The translations under genes were made by a program, and so were the position numbers. Under the pieces are notes generated by a model. That model searched no databases and was not told where the DNA came from. It was given only the letters and a program-made list of their open reading frames with translations. Positions 9,164-18,195 of a DNA stretch of 64,000 bases are shown here, piece after piece. Origin of the DNA: Bacteroidota bacterium (GTDB taxonomy: Bacteria; Bacteroidota; Bacteroidia; AKYH767-A; OLB10). Each line of letters starts with the position of its first letter. The first letter of the stretch is position 1. The stretch spans positions 2,728,001 through 2,792,000 of the forward strand of contig CP064983.1 of the NCBI GenBank assembly GCA_016699635.1, given 5' to 3'.

Positions 9164-9232
9164 GCTGGCCTTTTTTCTGTTGTCCATTGATAATTATCCA
9201 TTTTTACTGGTCGAAAGTTAGCCAAAATAAAG

Positions 9233-9240
9233 TAAATTTG
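9233..9240 (+). promoter_or_regulatory. candidate -7 box for the HaeIII-like operon
   Basis: TAAATTTG matches the Bacteroidota -7 consensus TAnnTTTG and lies 26 bases before the methyltransferase ATG at 9267. The -33 element is not distinct. Confidence 0.35.
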
Positions 9241-9266
9241 TCCTCATAACTTTAAGTTTATTGTAA

Positions 9267-10356
9267 ATGAAAATAGTCTCATTTTTGCAGGTGCTGGTGG
9301 TCTTGATTTAGGCTTTGAAAACGCTGGCTTTGATGTCGTTTGGGCAAACGAATACGATAAAGAAATTTGGGAAACATTTGAAAAAAACCACAAAAAAACT
9401 GTCTTAGATAGAAGAAGTATTGTTGATATTCCGTCAAGTGAAGTTCCTGATTGTGATGGAATAATTGGTGGTCCACCTTGTCAAAGTTGGTCAGAAGCAG
9501 GGTCAAAACGAGGAATTGCCGATAAAAGAGGTCAGTTGTTTTATGAATTTATGCGAATACTCGCAGATAAAAACCGAAATTTTTCTTGGCTGAAAATGTG
9601 TCAGGAATGTTGTTACCCGCACACAAAGAAGCGTTGTCGAACATAAAGCAAATGTTTACTGACATTGGTTATGATTTGTCGTTTGAGTTACTGAATGTTT
9701 CGGATTATGGTGTCCCACAAGATAGAAAACGTGTTTTCTTTATTGGCTATAGAAATGACTTGGGAATAAAATTCAAGTTTCCAAAACCTACAACACTTGA
9801 AAATAAAGTAACACTTGATAAAGTCATCAACGATTTGAAAGATAATGTCTTGCCGGCAAAGGAAGGTAATTATACCAATGGAAATAAATGTAAAGTCGTA
9901 AATCACGAATATATGATTGGTGGTTTCTCGTCTATTTTTATGTCTAGAAATAGAGTTAGGTCTTGGGATGAAGTTTCTTTTACAATTCAAGCAGGTGGTC
10001 GCCACGCTCCGTTACACCCACAAGCACCAAAAATGAAATTTATTGAGCAAAATATTCGAGAGTTTGTAAAGGGAAAAGAAAGTTTATATAGAAGGTTAAG
10101 TGTTCGTGAATGTGCAAGAATACAAACCTTTCCAGATAATTTTGTTTTTCATTATGATAGTGTAGTAGCTGGATATAAAATGATTGGTAATGCTGTCCCA
10201 GTTAAGATGGCTGAAGTTTTAGGTCGAAAAATTCTTGACGACTTAAAAAGTATTAAGCCGTCTAAAAAGATTGCTGTTAATGGTTTTGCAAATGCTCTTA
10301 ATGGAAATCTTGTCCGTGAAAAAATGAATGAAATAGTAAACAGTATTACAGTATAA
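9267..10356 (+). pseudogene. DNA cytosine-5 methyltransferase, two frameshifts
   Basis: The ATG at 9267 begins MKIVSF, and after a one-base indel in a T run near 9285 the frame gives FAGAGGLDLGFENAGFDVVW, the SAM-binding motif I of m5C enzymes. Catalytic motif IV is GGPPCQSWSEAG. A second indel near 9582 (T run) leads into motif VI (AENVSG) and the rest: VPQDRKRVFFIG, a target-recognition region, RLSVRECARIQTFPDNF and GNAVPVKMAEVL. The restored protein is about 360 residues. It protects host DNA from the endonuclease encoded directly downstream, whose ATG overlaps this gene's stop (TAATG). The partner suggests GGCC as target. Both breaks are in homopolymers, so the gene may be intact in the cell. 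Confidence 0.85.
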
Positions 10357-11327
10357 TGGCAAACGTTGCAAGTCAAACGATAAATGGGAAAGCCTTTGAA
10401 TATGCGTTATTGAAAGAGTTTTTTGAACGGCTGAAAGCCGTTACAACCGTTTCGGTTGTAGAAAACGACCCTTTCAAAACTGCCTTAAAATGCTTTTTGA
10501 GTTTTAGTGAAAAAGAGAAAAGTCATTACAGTTTAGTTGCAAGTTTTGCTGTTAATTTTTTACTTGATATTGAGCCACGGTTATCAAATGGAATAAGTGA
10601 TAAAGATATTTTGCAGCTTGAAATCGTGTCGGATAAAGAAGGTCAAACTGGCGATGTTCGTGATGTTTTAGCAATTAGGTCGTTGCAGAAATGGGAGATA
10701 GGAATTTCCGCAAAAAATAATCATAGAGCCGTAAAGCATTCTCGATTGTCAAACGATATTGATTTTGGTAAAAAGTGGTTGGGCTTTCCTTGTTCAGTAG
10801 AATATTTCAATGAAGTCAAGCCAGTATTTGACAACTTAGCGAAGCTAAGAACAGCAAGTAAAGCAACTCAAAAATGGGATACATTAGATGATTATCATAC
10901 GTCTGTTTATGTCCCGATTTTAGATGCGTTTAAAAAAGAGTTGTTGCGTCTTGATGCTGAAAACCCAAGTGTCGTAGCAGAAAAATTGATAGAATATTTA
11001 ATTGGAAACCAAGATTTTTATAAAGTCATTAAAGGCAGTAACAAAGTCGAGATACAAGCATACAATTTGCACGGAACATTGAATTTACCTTTTGAAAATG
11101 TAAAGCCGAAAGCAAAAGTTCCTAAGCTGAAATTGCCAAGTCGTTTAATTGAAGTTGTCTATCAAGAAAATTCAAAAACAACTTTGTTGGTTACTCTAAA
11201 TGAAGGTTGGCAAATTTCTTTTCGTATTCACAATGCAAGTTCACGAATTGAGCCGTCATTAAAGTTTGATATTAACTTGGTGTCCGCACCACATTCTCTT
11301 TTCACAAATCAGTTGTTTATAGGTTAG
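10356..11327 (+). CDS. type II restriction endonuclease, HaeIII family
   Basis: This 323-residue protein starts in the TAATG overlap with the methyltransferase gene. The segment GDVRDVLAIRS, then WEIGISAKNNHRAVKHSRLS and IDFGKKWLG, is the conserved core of the HaeIII-type endonuclease family, with GD and a later S/A-K pair standing for the PD-(D/E)XK active site. Family membership predicts cleavage at GGCC, blocked by cytosine methylation. The start MANVASQTINGKAFEYALLK resembles the family N terminus. The gene is intact, which argues that its frameshifted methyltransferase is really functional, since an unprotected host would die. Confidence 0.75.
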   Translation: MANVASQTINGKAFEYALLKEFFERLKAVTTVSVVENDPFKTALKCFLSFSEKEKSHYSLVASFAVNFLLDIEPRLSNGISDKDILQLEIVSDKEGQTGDVRDVLAIRSLQKWEIGISAKNNHRAVKHSRLSNDIDFGKKWLGFPCSVEYFNEVKPVFDNLAKLRTASKATQKWDTLDDYHTSVYVPILDAFKKELLRLDAENPSVVAEKLIEYLIGNQDFYKVIKGSNKVEIQAYNLHGTLNLPFENVKPKAKVPKLKLPSRLIEVVYQENSKTTLLVTLNEGWQISFRIHNASSRIEPSLKFDINLVSAPHSLFTNQLFIG

Positions 11328-11372
11328 TTTTTGTCTGCTCCTTTGTCGGAGTGCGGTTGTCAATAGGCTTGC

Positions 11373-11505
11373 TTATAACGGTTTGCGGCTTGGCGTAGTG
11401 GCGGATTTTCAGCACAAAAGTTCAATCGAAGAACTGCACTTGAACCTACCACAAAACTGTCATACGAAGCACTGAACCCGCCATTACGCCAAACCGCTGT
11501 TATGG
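11373..11505. repeat. 132-bp palindromic site 5
   Basis: It runs from TTATAAC to GTTATGG (133 bp). The arms are GCGGCTTGGCGTAGTGGCGG and CCCGCCATTACGCCAAACCGC, which pair almost perfectly. The middle holds CACAAAAGTTCAATCGAAG and CACAAAACTGTCATACGAAG. It is followed by the shared flank GTGCTTCTTTTCTGTTGTCC. Confidence 0.85.
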
Positions 11506-11582
11506 GCATGTGCTTCTTTTCTGTTGTCCAGTTGTCCTTTTTGTATTTGTCTGCTGTCTGCATTGTTAGGGCTTGAGTGTAG

Positions 11583-11702
11583 GGTGTTTATTTTTTTTGA
11601 AGCGTTGGAAAAATATTTTGAAATTCTGTCTTGGGTTGGGCGGGCACTCTTTTGCAAGCTTTGGTCTGTGCGGTGGCTTGTAGCGGCTTGCAAATGTGTG
11701 TG
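11583..11702. repeat. left end of the Thoeris/RM block: inverted repeat plus hairpin
   Basis: Bases 11583-11627 (GTGTTTATTTTTTTTG, then AAATATTTTGAAATTCT) are the inverted partner of 17907-17955 at the other end of the operon block. Inside lies a hairpin pairing GCACTCTTTTGCAAGC (11644-11659) with GCTTGCAAATGTGTGTG (11686-11702). Every such hairpin in the window keeps CTCTTTT in one arm and AAATGTG in the other. It lies 15 bases beyond the last gene of the block and could also act in transcript ending. Confidence 0.65.
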
Positions 11703-11716
11703 ACTGCTGTGTTGTC

Positions 11717-12097
11717 TCATAATGATTCAATGAACTCTTTCACATTATCCCAAGTCCATTCTTTACAAGTTACTCCAAGCATACTGGCTGGCTTGTCTGC
11801 TGATGTAGCTCCCTTAATGTAAATTCCCATTAAAGGAATACCTTCTTCTTTCGCACATTTTATTTCCCACAATTCACCTTCTGCATTTTTTGTGTTCTTA
11901 GAAATTAAAGCGATAACTCCATCGCAACCCTTAATTCTACTTCTGCAATTCGTTTTCCATTTCTCGTCAAAAGGTTCTTTGAGTGACATATCTACAAATT
12001 CATAAGGGACTTTTGCATTTTTTGCTTGCCCTGTAAAAAGAATTTTTGTTGTTTCATCTTCAATAGCAAATGCTACGAATACTCTTTTGTTAGCCAT
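11717..12097 (-). CDS. TIR-like (MTH538/DUF1863-type, ThsB-like) protein
   Basis: This 126-residue single-domain protein shows the TIR-like fold of ThsB proteins: strand VFVAFAIEDE at 6-15, FVDMSLKEP after it, a CDGVIALISKNT strand, and WEIKCAKEEG with the likely catalytic Glu at residue 78. In Thoeris systems such proteins turn NAD into a cyclic nucleotide messenger on phage infection. It is the last gene of the operon, 22 bases after the caspase-like gene. It is closely similar to the C-terminal domain of the protein at 13674-14162 (shared pattern FAIED, FVDMS, KEP, WTWDN), so the two probably arose by duplication. The substrate and product are inferred from the family. Confidence 0.75.
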   Translation of the reverse strand: MANKRVFVAFAIEDETTKILFTGQAKNAKVPYEFVDMSLKEPFDEKWKTNCRSRIKGCDGVIALISKNTKNAEGELWEIKCAKEEGIPLMGIYIKGATSADKPASMLGVTCKEWTWDNVKEFIESL

Positions 12098-12118
12098 GAT
12101 ATTTATTTTTAAGTTTTA

Positions 12119-13087
12119 TTAAATGCGTTTCTCTTTTACTAATCTCCAGTAGTGATAGCCCAATGCAGTCAGCTTACAAGATTTAGAATTCATTGCTGCG
12201 AAATACATATATTGCTCGTTGACTGGAACAACTAAGCCAACTCCTTGAAATTTTTGAAGATGTTTGAACACTGCAACATTTTCTGCTTTTGCATGTGGTT
12301 CAACAATCTTGTGTTTAACAACTGGTGCGTTTGTATCTTCAAAAGAAGGGTCTAATGCAAACTCGTCTTGTGGTGTCGGGAAATAGTCAACTAACTTTCT
12401 CAAAATGTCAATGGGAACTTGTGGAGTAACTGTCCGCAAAGAAGTAAATCTTGTAATGTTTGTTTTGAAAACAGGTCTTTGGTCCCAAGGTCCAAGTGCT
12501 TGGTCAATGTATGCGTAAACACTTCCGGGTGTAATGTGTCCACGAAGGTCAGCCGCACCACCTTGTAAAGCATCCAGCAAAAGATTTGTAAAAACTCCAT
12601 GTCCATTTATTTCAATGGCACTTTCACTATCGCGGCTTGCAGTAAGAATTGAAACTCCCTCACCGATGTGTGCCGATTTTCCACCTAAATTTTTTGGAGA
12701 ACCTAAAGCACCTGAATGACAACAATCAAGAATGATTACTCTGTTTTGTGCTTTTGAATCATTTGCAATATTTAAGATTTCGTCCATTGAAACTCCCTCA
12801 TCATTCGGTTTGTAGTCGGGGGTTACGATATATCCACCAATATCATCTAACAAACCGTGTCCTGAAAAGTATAGTAGAGCAGTTTCACAATCACCACTAA
12901 ACAATTCAATGATTAGTCCTTTCAATTCAGATTTTGTCGGAACATCTGTAACAAGTCGGACATCAAAATTTGGTGAGCCGTCTCCATTAGTTTCAATAAT
13001 TGCACTGAATGCAGAAGCATCATTCACACATCCACAAAGTGGTGCTTTCGGATAGTTGTTTATTCCAACGATAAGTGCTTTTCTCAT
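12119..13087 (-). CDS. caspase-like (C14) protease, predicted Thoeris effector
   Basis: This 322-residue protein has a caspase p20/p10-type domain at residues 1-210: ALIVGINNYP, the catalytic His in YFSGHG (H77) and the catalytic Cys in LDCCHSG (C123). The remaining 110 residues, which include a KFQGVGLVVP segment, have no domain I can name and may sense the messenger. Caspase-like proteases activated by a TIR-made nucleotide define type IV Thoeris, in which the protease degrades cell proteins and stops phage growth. Its place between TIR genes, with a 4-base overlap (ATGA) to the gene upstream, supports that role. A metacaspase-like role in another pathway is the alternative. Confidence 0.8.
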   Translation of the reverse strand: MRKALIVGINNYPKAPLCGCVNDASAFSAIIETNGDGSPNFDVRLVTDVPTKSELKGLIIELFSGDCETALLYFSGHGLLDDIGGYIVTPDYKPNDEGVSMDEILNIANDSKAQNRVIILDCCHSGALGSPKNLGGKSAHIGEGVSILTASRDSESAIEINGHGVFTNLLLDALQGGAADLRGHITPGSVYAYIDQALGPWDQRPVFKTNITRFTSLRTVTPQVPIDILRKLVDYFPTPQDEFALDPSFEDTNAPVVKHKIVEPHAKAENVAVFKHLQKFQGVGLVVPVNEQYMYFAAMNSKSCKLTALGYHYWRLVKEKRI

Positions 13088-13674
13088 GAGTTAAAAATAT
13101 TTACAGTTCGGTTTTCTTCAATAATTCCATTAATTACCCATCTTTCTAAAGTTGAGTATTTATACTCGCTTTCAATTACCCAAAGCTTATCAACATTTGT
13201 ATCAGTTGGCACTTTTTTAATGAATGGATAAAGTAACAGATACTCTGTTCCCTTAAATGATTTTGGTGGTGTCCCTTCTTTTGAAACAGGAATTATTGCA
13301 CATTTATTTGTATGTCCATCAACATACCCAAGCTCCCAAGGCATCCACTTTGACATTGCTGCATTCGTTGAAATTGCAAGTAAAAGTGTTTTTGAGGATT
13401 TTAATCTACCCTGAATCAAATTAGCTGATGCCTTAGTAACATTAGTTCTATCAAGATGTGGGTCAACAATCCAATCAACATAAACAGTAAAACCAAAATC
13501 CGTGAGTTCTTGATATAGTCCTTGAACATCTGTTTTATCAAGGAAACTATGTGAAAGAAAAATGTCAAATGGGGTGTTGACAGGTGTATTCTTAACACTG
13601 AAAAGTTTTTGTTCAAATAATTGTTGCTTCCGTGATGCAACACCTTTCAAATATTCACTACTGTATATTGCCAT
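13084..13674 (-). CDS. TIR-domain protein (TIR_2 type)
   Basis: This 196-residue protein has one TIR domain at about residues 34-150: FDIFLSHSFLDK, the GFTVYVDWIVDP region and the catalytic Glu in MPWELGYVDG (E114). An N-terminal helical stretch and a C-terminal tail are added. Enzymatic TIR proteins of this kind cleave NAD and make signalling nucleotides. It is more like a canonical TIR than the two MTH538-type neighbours, so the operon holds two TIR classes. It overlaps the next gene (caspase) by 4 bases and abuts the upstream one (shared base 13674), so translation is coupled. Confidence 0.8.
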   Translation of the reverse strand: MAIYSSEYLKGVASRKQQLFEQKLFSVKNTPVNTPFDIFLSHSFLDKTDVQGLYQELTDFGFTVYVDWIVDPHLDRTNVTKASANLIQGRLKSSKTLLLAISTNAAMSKWMPWELGYVDGHTNKCAIIPVSKEGTPPKSFKGTEYLLLYPFIKKVPTDTNVDKLWVIESEYKYSTLERWVINGIIEENRTVNIFNS

Positions 13675-14162
13675 TAGAATTTGCTTATTGATTCATCAAG
13701 ATTATCCCAAGTCCAGTCAATAACTTTCTTGCCGTTTAACTCAGGTGGTTTTGCTCCTTTATCATTCTTTTTTATGTGCATTCCTACAACTGGAACTTTT
13801 TCTTCTTTCGCACAAGTAATCTCCCATCGTGAACCTCCCGAATGCCAAGTGTTTTTACTAAGCAACACAATCATTCCGTCACACTTCTGAATTTTTTCTC
13901 TGCACTTTTCCTTCCAAACCTTTTGTGTCCAAGGTTCTTTCACTGACATATCAACGAATGAAAACGGAGTTCTTTCATTCTTTGCTTGTGAAACAAGAAA
14001 GTCCCGATACTTCTTATCTTCAATAGCGAAGCTGATGAATATTTTCTTTTTAGTGGTTCTGTCGTTTGTGTTGCGTTTCCTTTTCTTCGGTGCTTCTTCA
14101 TCGTCTGAAAATGCACTTACAAGTAAAGCACCTACACCTAAAGCAATTAATACTGGTAACAT
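13674..14162 (-). CDS. membrane-anchored TIR-like (ThsB-like) protein
   Basis: This 162-residue protein begins with a hydrophobic segment (residues 1-18, MLPVLIALGVGALLVSAF), then an acidic and a very basic linker (KKRKRN), then a TIR-like domain from about 39: KKIFISFAIEDKKYR, FVDMSVKEP, CDGMIVLLSKNT and RWEITCAKEE with the likely catalytic Glu. The N terminus suggests attachment to the inner membrane, unusual for ThsB-type proteins and perhaps used to detect phage structural proteins or membrane damage. It starts 12 bases after the upstream restriction gene, placing the signalling set under the same promoter as the restriction-modification genes. Confidence 0.75.
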   Translation of the reverse strand: MLPVLIALGVGALLVSAFSDDEEAPKKRKRNTNDRTTKKKIFISFAIEDKKYRDFLVSQAKNERTPFSFVDMSVKEPWTQKVWKEKCREKIQKCDGMIVLLSKNTWHSGGSRWEITCAKEEKVPVVGMHIKKNDKGAKPPELNGKKVIDWTWDNLDESISKF

Positions 14163-14174
14163 TCTAAAATTTGT

Positions 14175-15468
14175 TTAGCTAATACTTTCAATAAATGATT
14201 CAACCCATTCAGTTGTTGGTTCGTCAATTGGTGCAATTTCCTTCTCAACTGGCAAATGGATTCAGCAATTGCAATCATCCATCTTGCACCGACTTTATCA
14301 GGATTCAATTCATATTTTTAATTTGAAAATTTACCCACTCGCCAAATTCCATTATGTGAATTTCAGTTTCGTGAATCAATTCCAATTCATCCATTCTCTT
14401 TCGGATTTCAGGTTTCAAGTTCGGTTCATGGTCAGTTACAAAACCTGCTATTGCTGTTTGTGGATGAGATTTCAATTTGTCATTCAGTTCTTCCAACTCA
14501 TCTCTCAAATATGCTTTGCCATATTTTGCATCCCAAGATTCAATGATGTCCATGTTGCCCTGTGTCATTGTGATTTCAATATCACCAATGTTTCCGTGTT
14601 TCTTGTTTGCTGAACGCATTTGTGAAAGAGGCTTCAGAAAACCACTCAAACATTTTTCTTCTTCCAACACTTGGAAGAATGAGTGCATCGCAACTTCAAA
14701 CATTCTTGCTGAATAGGTTGAACTCTCAATGAAGTTTGTAATTGTCTTGAAGCAAACTTTGAATGAAGGTTTTCCTTTCAGAAATGCTTTTAATGCAGTC
14801 ATTGTTTTATCAGTCAATTCAAGAAACGCTTCCGATTTGTTGTGCAGAAAAATTAGAAGTTGTTTCAAAGCATTTACACTGTCCATTTCCTCTCGTTCTA
14901 CTGCATCTGTAATTTCCAACCATTCCTTTCTTGCTCCACGAATTGCAGCTTTGTAAAGTTTTGAGTAGGGATAATTTTCAGCTAAACTTCTTGTCATCAT
15001 AAATCCGTCAGCATTTAATCTTAAAAGATTGTGCTTTCTCAAAACTGGTGTGATGTAATTCTTATCAAGAACTCTCATAGGAATTCCTTCTTTCCAAGAG
15101 AAGTCAGCACCTGTGCTTCCTTTATGCAAACGGATTGATTGCTTTGGCAGAATTGATTTTACTGTGAGTTGAAGAATTGTAAGCCCTACGATTGCTCTGC
15201 CGACTTCACTTGTTACAGAGTTAACAAGCGATTCAATAACCGCAACTTGTTCTTTTGAAAGTTTATCAATCTTCACTTCGGGATTCCTACATTCTTCAAT
15301 TATTTTTTCAAGGAAACCTTTCTCCAAAGAATCTTTGATTGCAGCTAATCTTTTCTTCGCTTCATCCGAAGTTTGTCCTTCGTCATAGCGATATTCAACT
15401 CCGTCCTCATTCACTAAAATGCTTCGGTCTGAATAGATGTATAAAACTGGTTCGTATTTTTTAGCCAT
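14175..15468 (-). pseudogene. predicted type II restriction endonuclease, frameshifted near its end
   Basis: The main frame ends at 14305 after 387 residues. If one-base indels near 14310 and about 14250 are restored, the protein continues in NPDKVGARWMIAIAES and PTTEWVESFIESIS to the stop at 14175, about 430 residues. A nuclease-like signature lies at about residues 290-320: GNIGDIEI followed by IIESWDAKYGK, fitting D and E/D-x-K residues of a PD-(D/E)XK core. It overlaps the upstream methyltransferase gene by 8 bases, the normal place for its cognate restriction enzyme. I cannot name the family or recognition site. It is separated from the TIR-like gene by only 12 bases. Confidence 0.6.
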
Positions 15469-17409
15469 GTGCTTGTAATGATTTTTTTAGTTGAACACTC
15501 AACGGAGTGAGTGTTGGAAATCTGTAAGGGATTAAATATTCATCTTCTGCAATTTCAGGATTCGTGTTGTTGTTCCTAATTTCAAAGCCAATTTTTCTAA
15601 GGTCATAAAAGCATTCAAGAATTTCATCTTGTCGCAATTCATAACCCGAAGCAAAATGATTGATGTCTTTAATTTGCCCGATTGTCGGGTCAATCAAAAT
15701 CAATTCAATTACTTTCCAAAAGTTGCTGCTTAGTTTTTTGCCTGACTTCACAAACGAAAATGAAATGTCGTTTGTGTATTGATAATATCCATTGAGTTCA
15801 ACCAAGTCAGCTTTGATGTGATTCTCTGCCAATGCTTGCTCAAAAACTTTCCAAAGAATTGTGTAGTCGGTTTGAATGTTGCTGTTTGAAATCAAATACA
15901 CTTCGTTTACAGAATTGAATAGGGAAGTGCCTCTTGTTCGCTTTAATTCAATTCTGTAAAGTTCTTTATCGCTTTCTTTTCTGTTCAATACAAAAGTCCA
16001 TTTCTTGCTTGTTGGTTTGAAGCGAACTTCAATTTCAGATTTAGGATTGTTTTTGATTTTGAAATTTTCCGTCAACTCTACTTTGTATTTCTTGGAAGCG
16101 ATTTCTTTTTTCGGTTTCGCTTTATGATTGTCAAGTGCTGTTGATGCTTTCTGCAAATACTGGTCGGTCTTTTCGCTTTTTAATTTTCTGAAAGATAGTT
16201 TCTCAACTTCTTCAAGGTAGTTGAATTCAAAAGGTAGCTCAACATTGAAAAACTGATTCAATACACTCAATGCTAACAGACGTGCAAACTGCGGGGGAAC
16301 AGAGTTCCCAATTTGTTTGCTTGCAACGGCTCTGTTGCCAAGTATTTTATAATCGTCTGGAAAAGTTTGAAGTCGTTTTAATTCTTCAATAGTGAAATGT
16401 CTGTTCTCCCAATGAAATGGACCAGTATATTGTCCGTCTGATGCTTTCAAAGTTCTGATTGGTTTTAACGGGTCTGCTTTGTAGAGAAAGTCAGAGAACT
16501 TAGAACGCCAAGCAAAGATTGGATTTGGATGCCCCATCTTTTCTGTGAAAAAACTATAATTCAGTCCTGGCGGAACTTCATTAAGTAAATGTCCGAACCT
16601 GCCATTAATTGAAGGAAGTTTGTCGTTGTCGGGTTTGCCAACATTTAAAATTGCTTGCTGTGAAGAGTAGTGAGGAAATTCTTCAAACGAATCAGGACCA
16701 TGTGTCGGCTTTGGAAATTTGAATAGCTTGTCAATAGAACCAACTAAAATTATTCTCTCACGATGTTGAGGCACTCCGTAGTCGGCTGCATCTAAAATTC
16801 TGTAAGAAACATTATAACCAATTTCTTTAAATGCTTTTAGAATCTTCTTTATTGATTCTCCTTTCTCTGCCCCCAACAAGCCATAAACATTTTCAAAAAG
16901 AAAACCTTTAGGTTTCAGTTTTTGCAACACTCTCACATATTCCTCAAACAAACTTCCTCTGTCGTCCTTTGTTCCTGCAACTCCTGCTGCTCTCCTTCCT
17001 GCTGCTGAAAAAGATTGACAAGGCGGGCCACCAATTACAAAATCAATTTTGGTGGAAATGTTTGGTTCGTATTGTCGGATGTCTTTGCATTTGATGTTGG
17101 CTTTCGCAAAATATTTCCCTGTCGTTTGATTGTGCAGCATTGTCTGCACAAACTTGTCTTCAAGTTCAACCGATTCAATAAGAGTGAACCCTGTATCACA
17201 AAAACCAATGTCAAGTCCACCTGCACCCGAAAACAAAGCAACAATATTGATTGGTTCTTTCAGAGTTTTCTTAGTCCATTTTCTGATTGCATTTCCAAAG
17301 TCGTCAGGCGATAAATTTTCCTTGTCAGAAATTTGAGAACAAATTTCCTTGTAGCTGTTCTTGCTTACTGCTGTTTCAAAAAGCTAAGTTGATATTTTTC
17401 TGCTCTCAT
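15461..17409 (-). pseudogene. DNA cytosine-5 methyltransferase with long C-terminal extension
   Basis: Motif I (LFSGAGGLDIGF), motif IV (GGPPCQSFSAAG), motif VI (ENVYGLL), motif VIII (VPQHRERIILVG) and the closing motif (QIGNSVPPQFARLL) make this an m5C methyltransferase. The open frame begins at 17236 without an ATG, but the better start is the ATG at 17407-17409 inside the end of the controller gene (MRAEKYQLSF). The frame then continues as ETAVSKNSYKE into motif I after one missing base in the A run at 17377-17381. That gives about 650 residues. The last 250, past motif X, have no domain I know and may help target choice. It protects DNA from the enzyme encoded next. Confidence 0.85.
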
Positions 17410-17731
17410 TTTTTGATTTGGTTTTGTAGTAAGCAACTTTTGCTTCTGCTACTTTAAATGTATCAAGGTCTGCTTCTTCTTCAATCATTTTGTAAGCGAA
17501 CTGGTCGCTTAGAAATTCTTTGAGCAATTGCTTTTCGTTCACTTTGAAGAACAAGGCAATTTGTTTTATCTGCTCTTTTGTTGCTTGTCTTTCGTTGCGT
17601 TCAATTTTCGCCAAGAGTGAAGTGTCAATTCCAATTTCATTTGCTACTTCTCTCAATGAAAGTTCAGCTTGCTCACGAAGTGTTCTAAGCTGCTCTCCAA
17701 AACTTGTCACACTATTTTTTGTCGTTGCCAT
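17384..17731 (-). CDS. XRE-family controller (C) protein of the restriction operon
   Basis: This 115-residue protein has a helix-turn-helix of the Cro/C1 type at about residues 9-65 (FGEQLRTLREQAELSLREV, then LLAKIERNERQA) and a charged helical tail. Its gene is first in the operon and overlaps the methyltransferase gene by 26 bases. Two matching inverted repeats, TGGAC-N7-GTCCA, lie in its promoter, so it almost certainly controls its own operon, delaying or limiting restriction. A related regulator precedes the HsdM gene at 25340. The start codon follows a predicted transcription start by about ten bases with no Shine-Dalgarno sequence, so the message may be nearly leaderless. Confidence 0.8.
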   Translation of the reverse strand: MATTKNSVTSFGEQLRTLREQAELSLREVANEIGIDTSLLAKIERNERQATKEQIKQIALFFKVNEKQLLKEFLSDQFAYKMIEEEADLDTFKVAEAKVAYYKTKSKNESRKIST

Positions 17732-17732
17732 C

Positions 17733-17790
17733 TTGGACTAATTTTGTCCAAAGGTAATGAACTTATTTTATGATGGACAAATAATGTCCA
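17733..17790 (-). promoter_or_regulatory. controller-protein promoter with two overlapping operators
   Basis: Two inverted repeats with the same plan, TGGAC-N7-GTCCA, lie at 17734-17750 and 17774-17790, 40 bases apart centre to centre, close to four helical turns. On the minus strand a Bacteroidota promoter fits between and over them: -33 TTTG (complement at 17778-17781, inside the upstream operator), 21 bases, then -7 TACCTTTG (complement at 17749-17756, touching the downstream operator). A protein bound at the downstream operator would block the promoter; binding at the other could activate or repress. Confidence 0.7.
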
Positions 17791-17822
17791 CGAAAGTTTT
17801 CAACAGAGCTAACCCTATAAAG

Positions 17823-17955
17823 CGTTGGCAAAAAACGGCTCTTTTGCAAGCTTGGGTTGTGGGTCGGCTTGTGCGGCTTGCAAATGTGCCGTTTGCGGGC
17901 TGCCAAAGAATTTCAAAATATTTTGTGCGTGGGCAAAAAAATTAAAACACGAAGC
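17823..17955. repeat. right end of the Thoeris/RM block: hairpin plus inverted repeat
   Basis: A hairpin pairs ACGGCTCTTTTGCAAGC with GCTTGCAAATGTGCCGT, extended by outer pairing of GTTGGCA and TGCCAAAG. It is followed by AGAATTTCAAAATATTTTG and AAAAAAATTAAAACAC, the inverted form of 11583-11627. It lies upstream of the controller promoter, closing the block. Nearly the same sequence occurs at 62887-63017. Confidence 0.7.
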
Positions 17956-18094
17956 GTTGGGCTGTCGTGTCGGCAAGTCAATCAGCAGTCGCTGTCCGAA
18001 TTGGTCGTATTTATATGTCTGTCCACTGGTCAAATTAGTTGTCGTCTGTTTGGTTTAAGTCCGTCCGTGTCAAGTTAGCGCTGTCATCAAATAG
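17956..18094. other. conserved spacer between block end and IS110-type copy B
   Basis: There is no gene. The spacer (CGCTGTCCG, TTATATGTCTGTCCACTGG, TTGTCGTCTGTTTGG, ending ATCAAATAGCAT) is strongly similar to 63020-63165 before IS copy C and more loosely to 49940-50084. It is the conserved lead-in to a 132-bp site, and the IS110-type element is inserted at its AGCAT. Confidence 0.6.
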
Positions 18095-18195
18095 CATTCT
18101 GACTAACGTCAAATTTCCACACTACAAATCAATTAGATACAAATCCTAAATCTGAATTAGTCAGGTCAAATTTAGCAATTTGTTTTCTTATTCTT

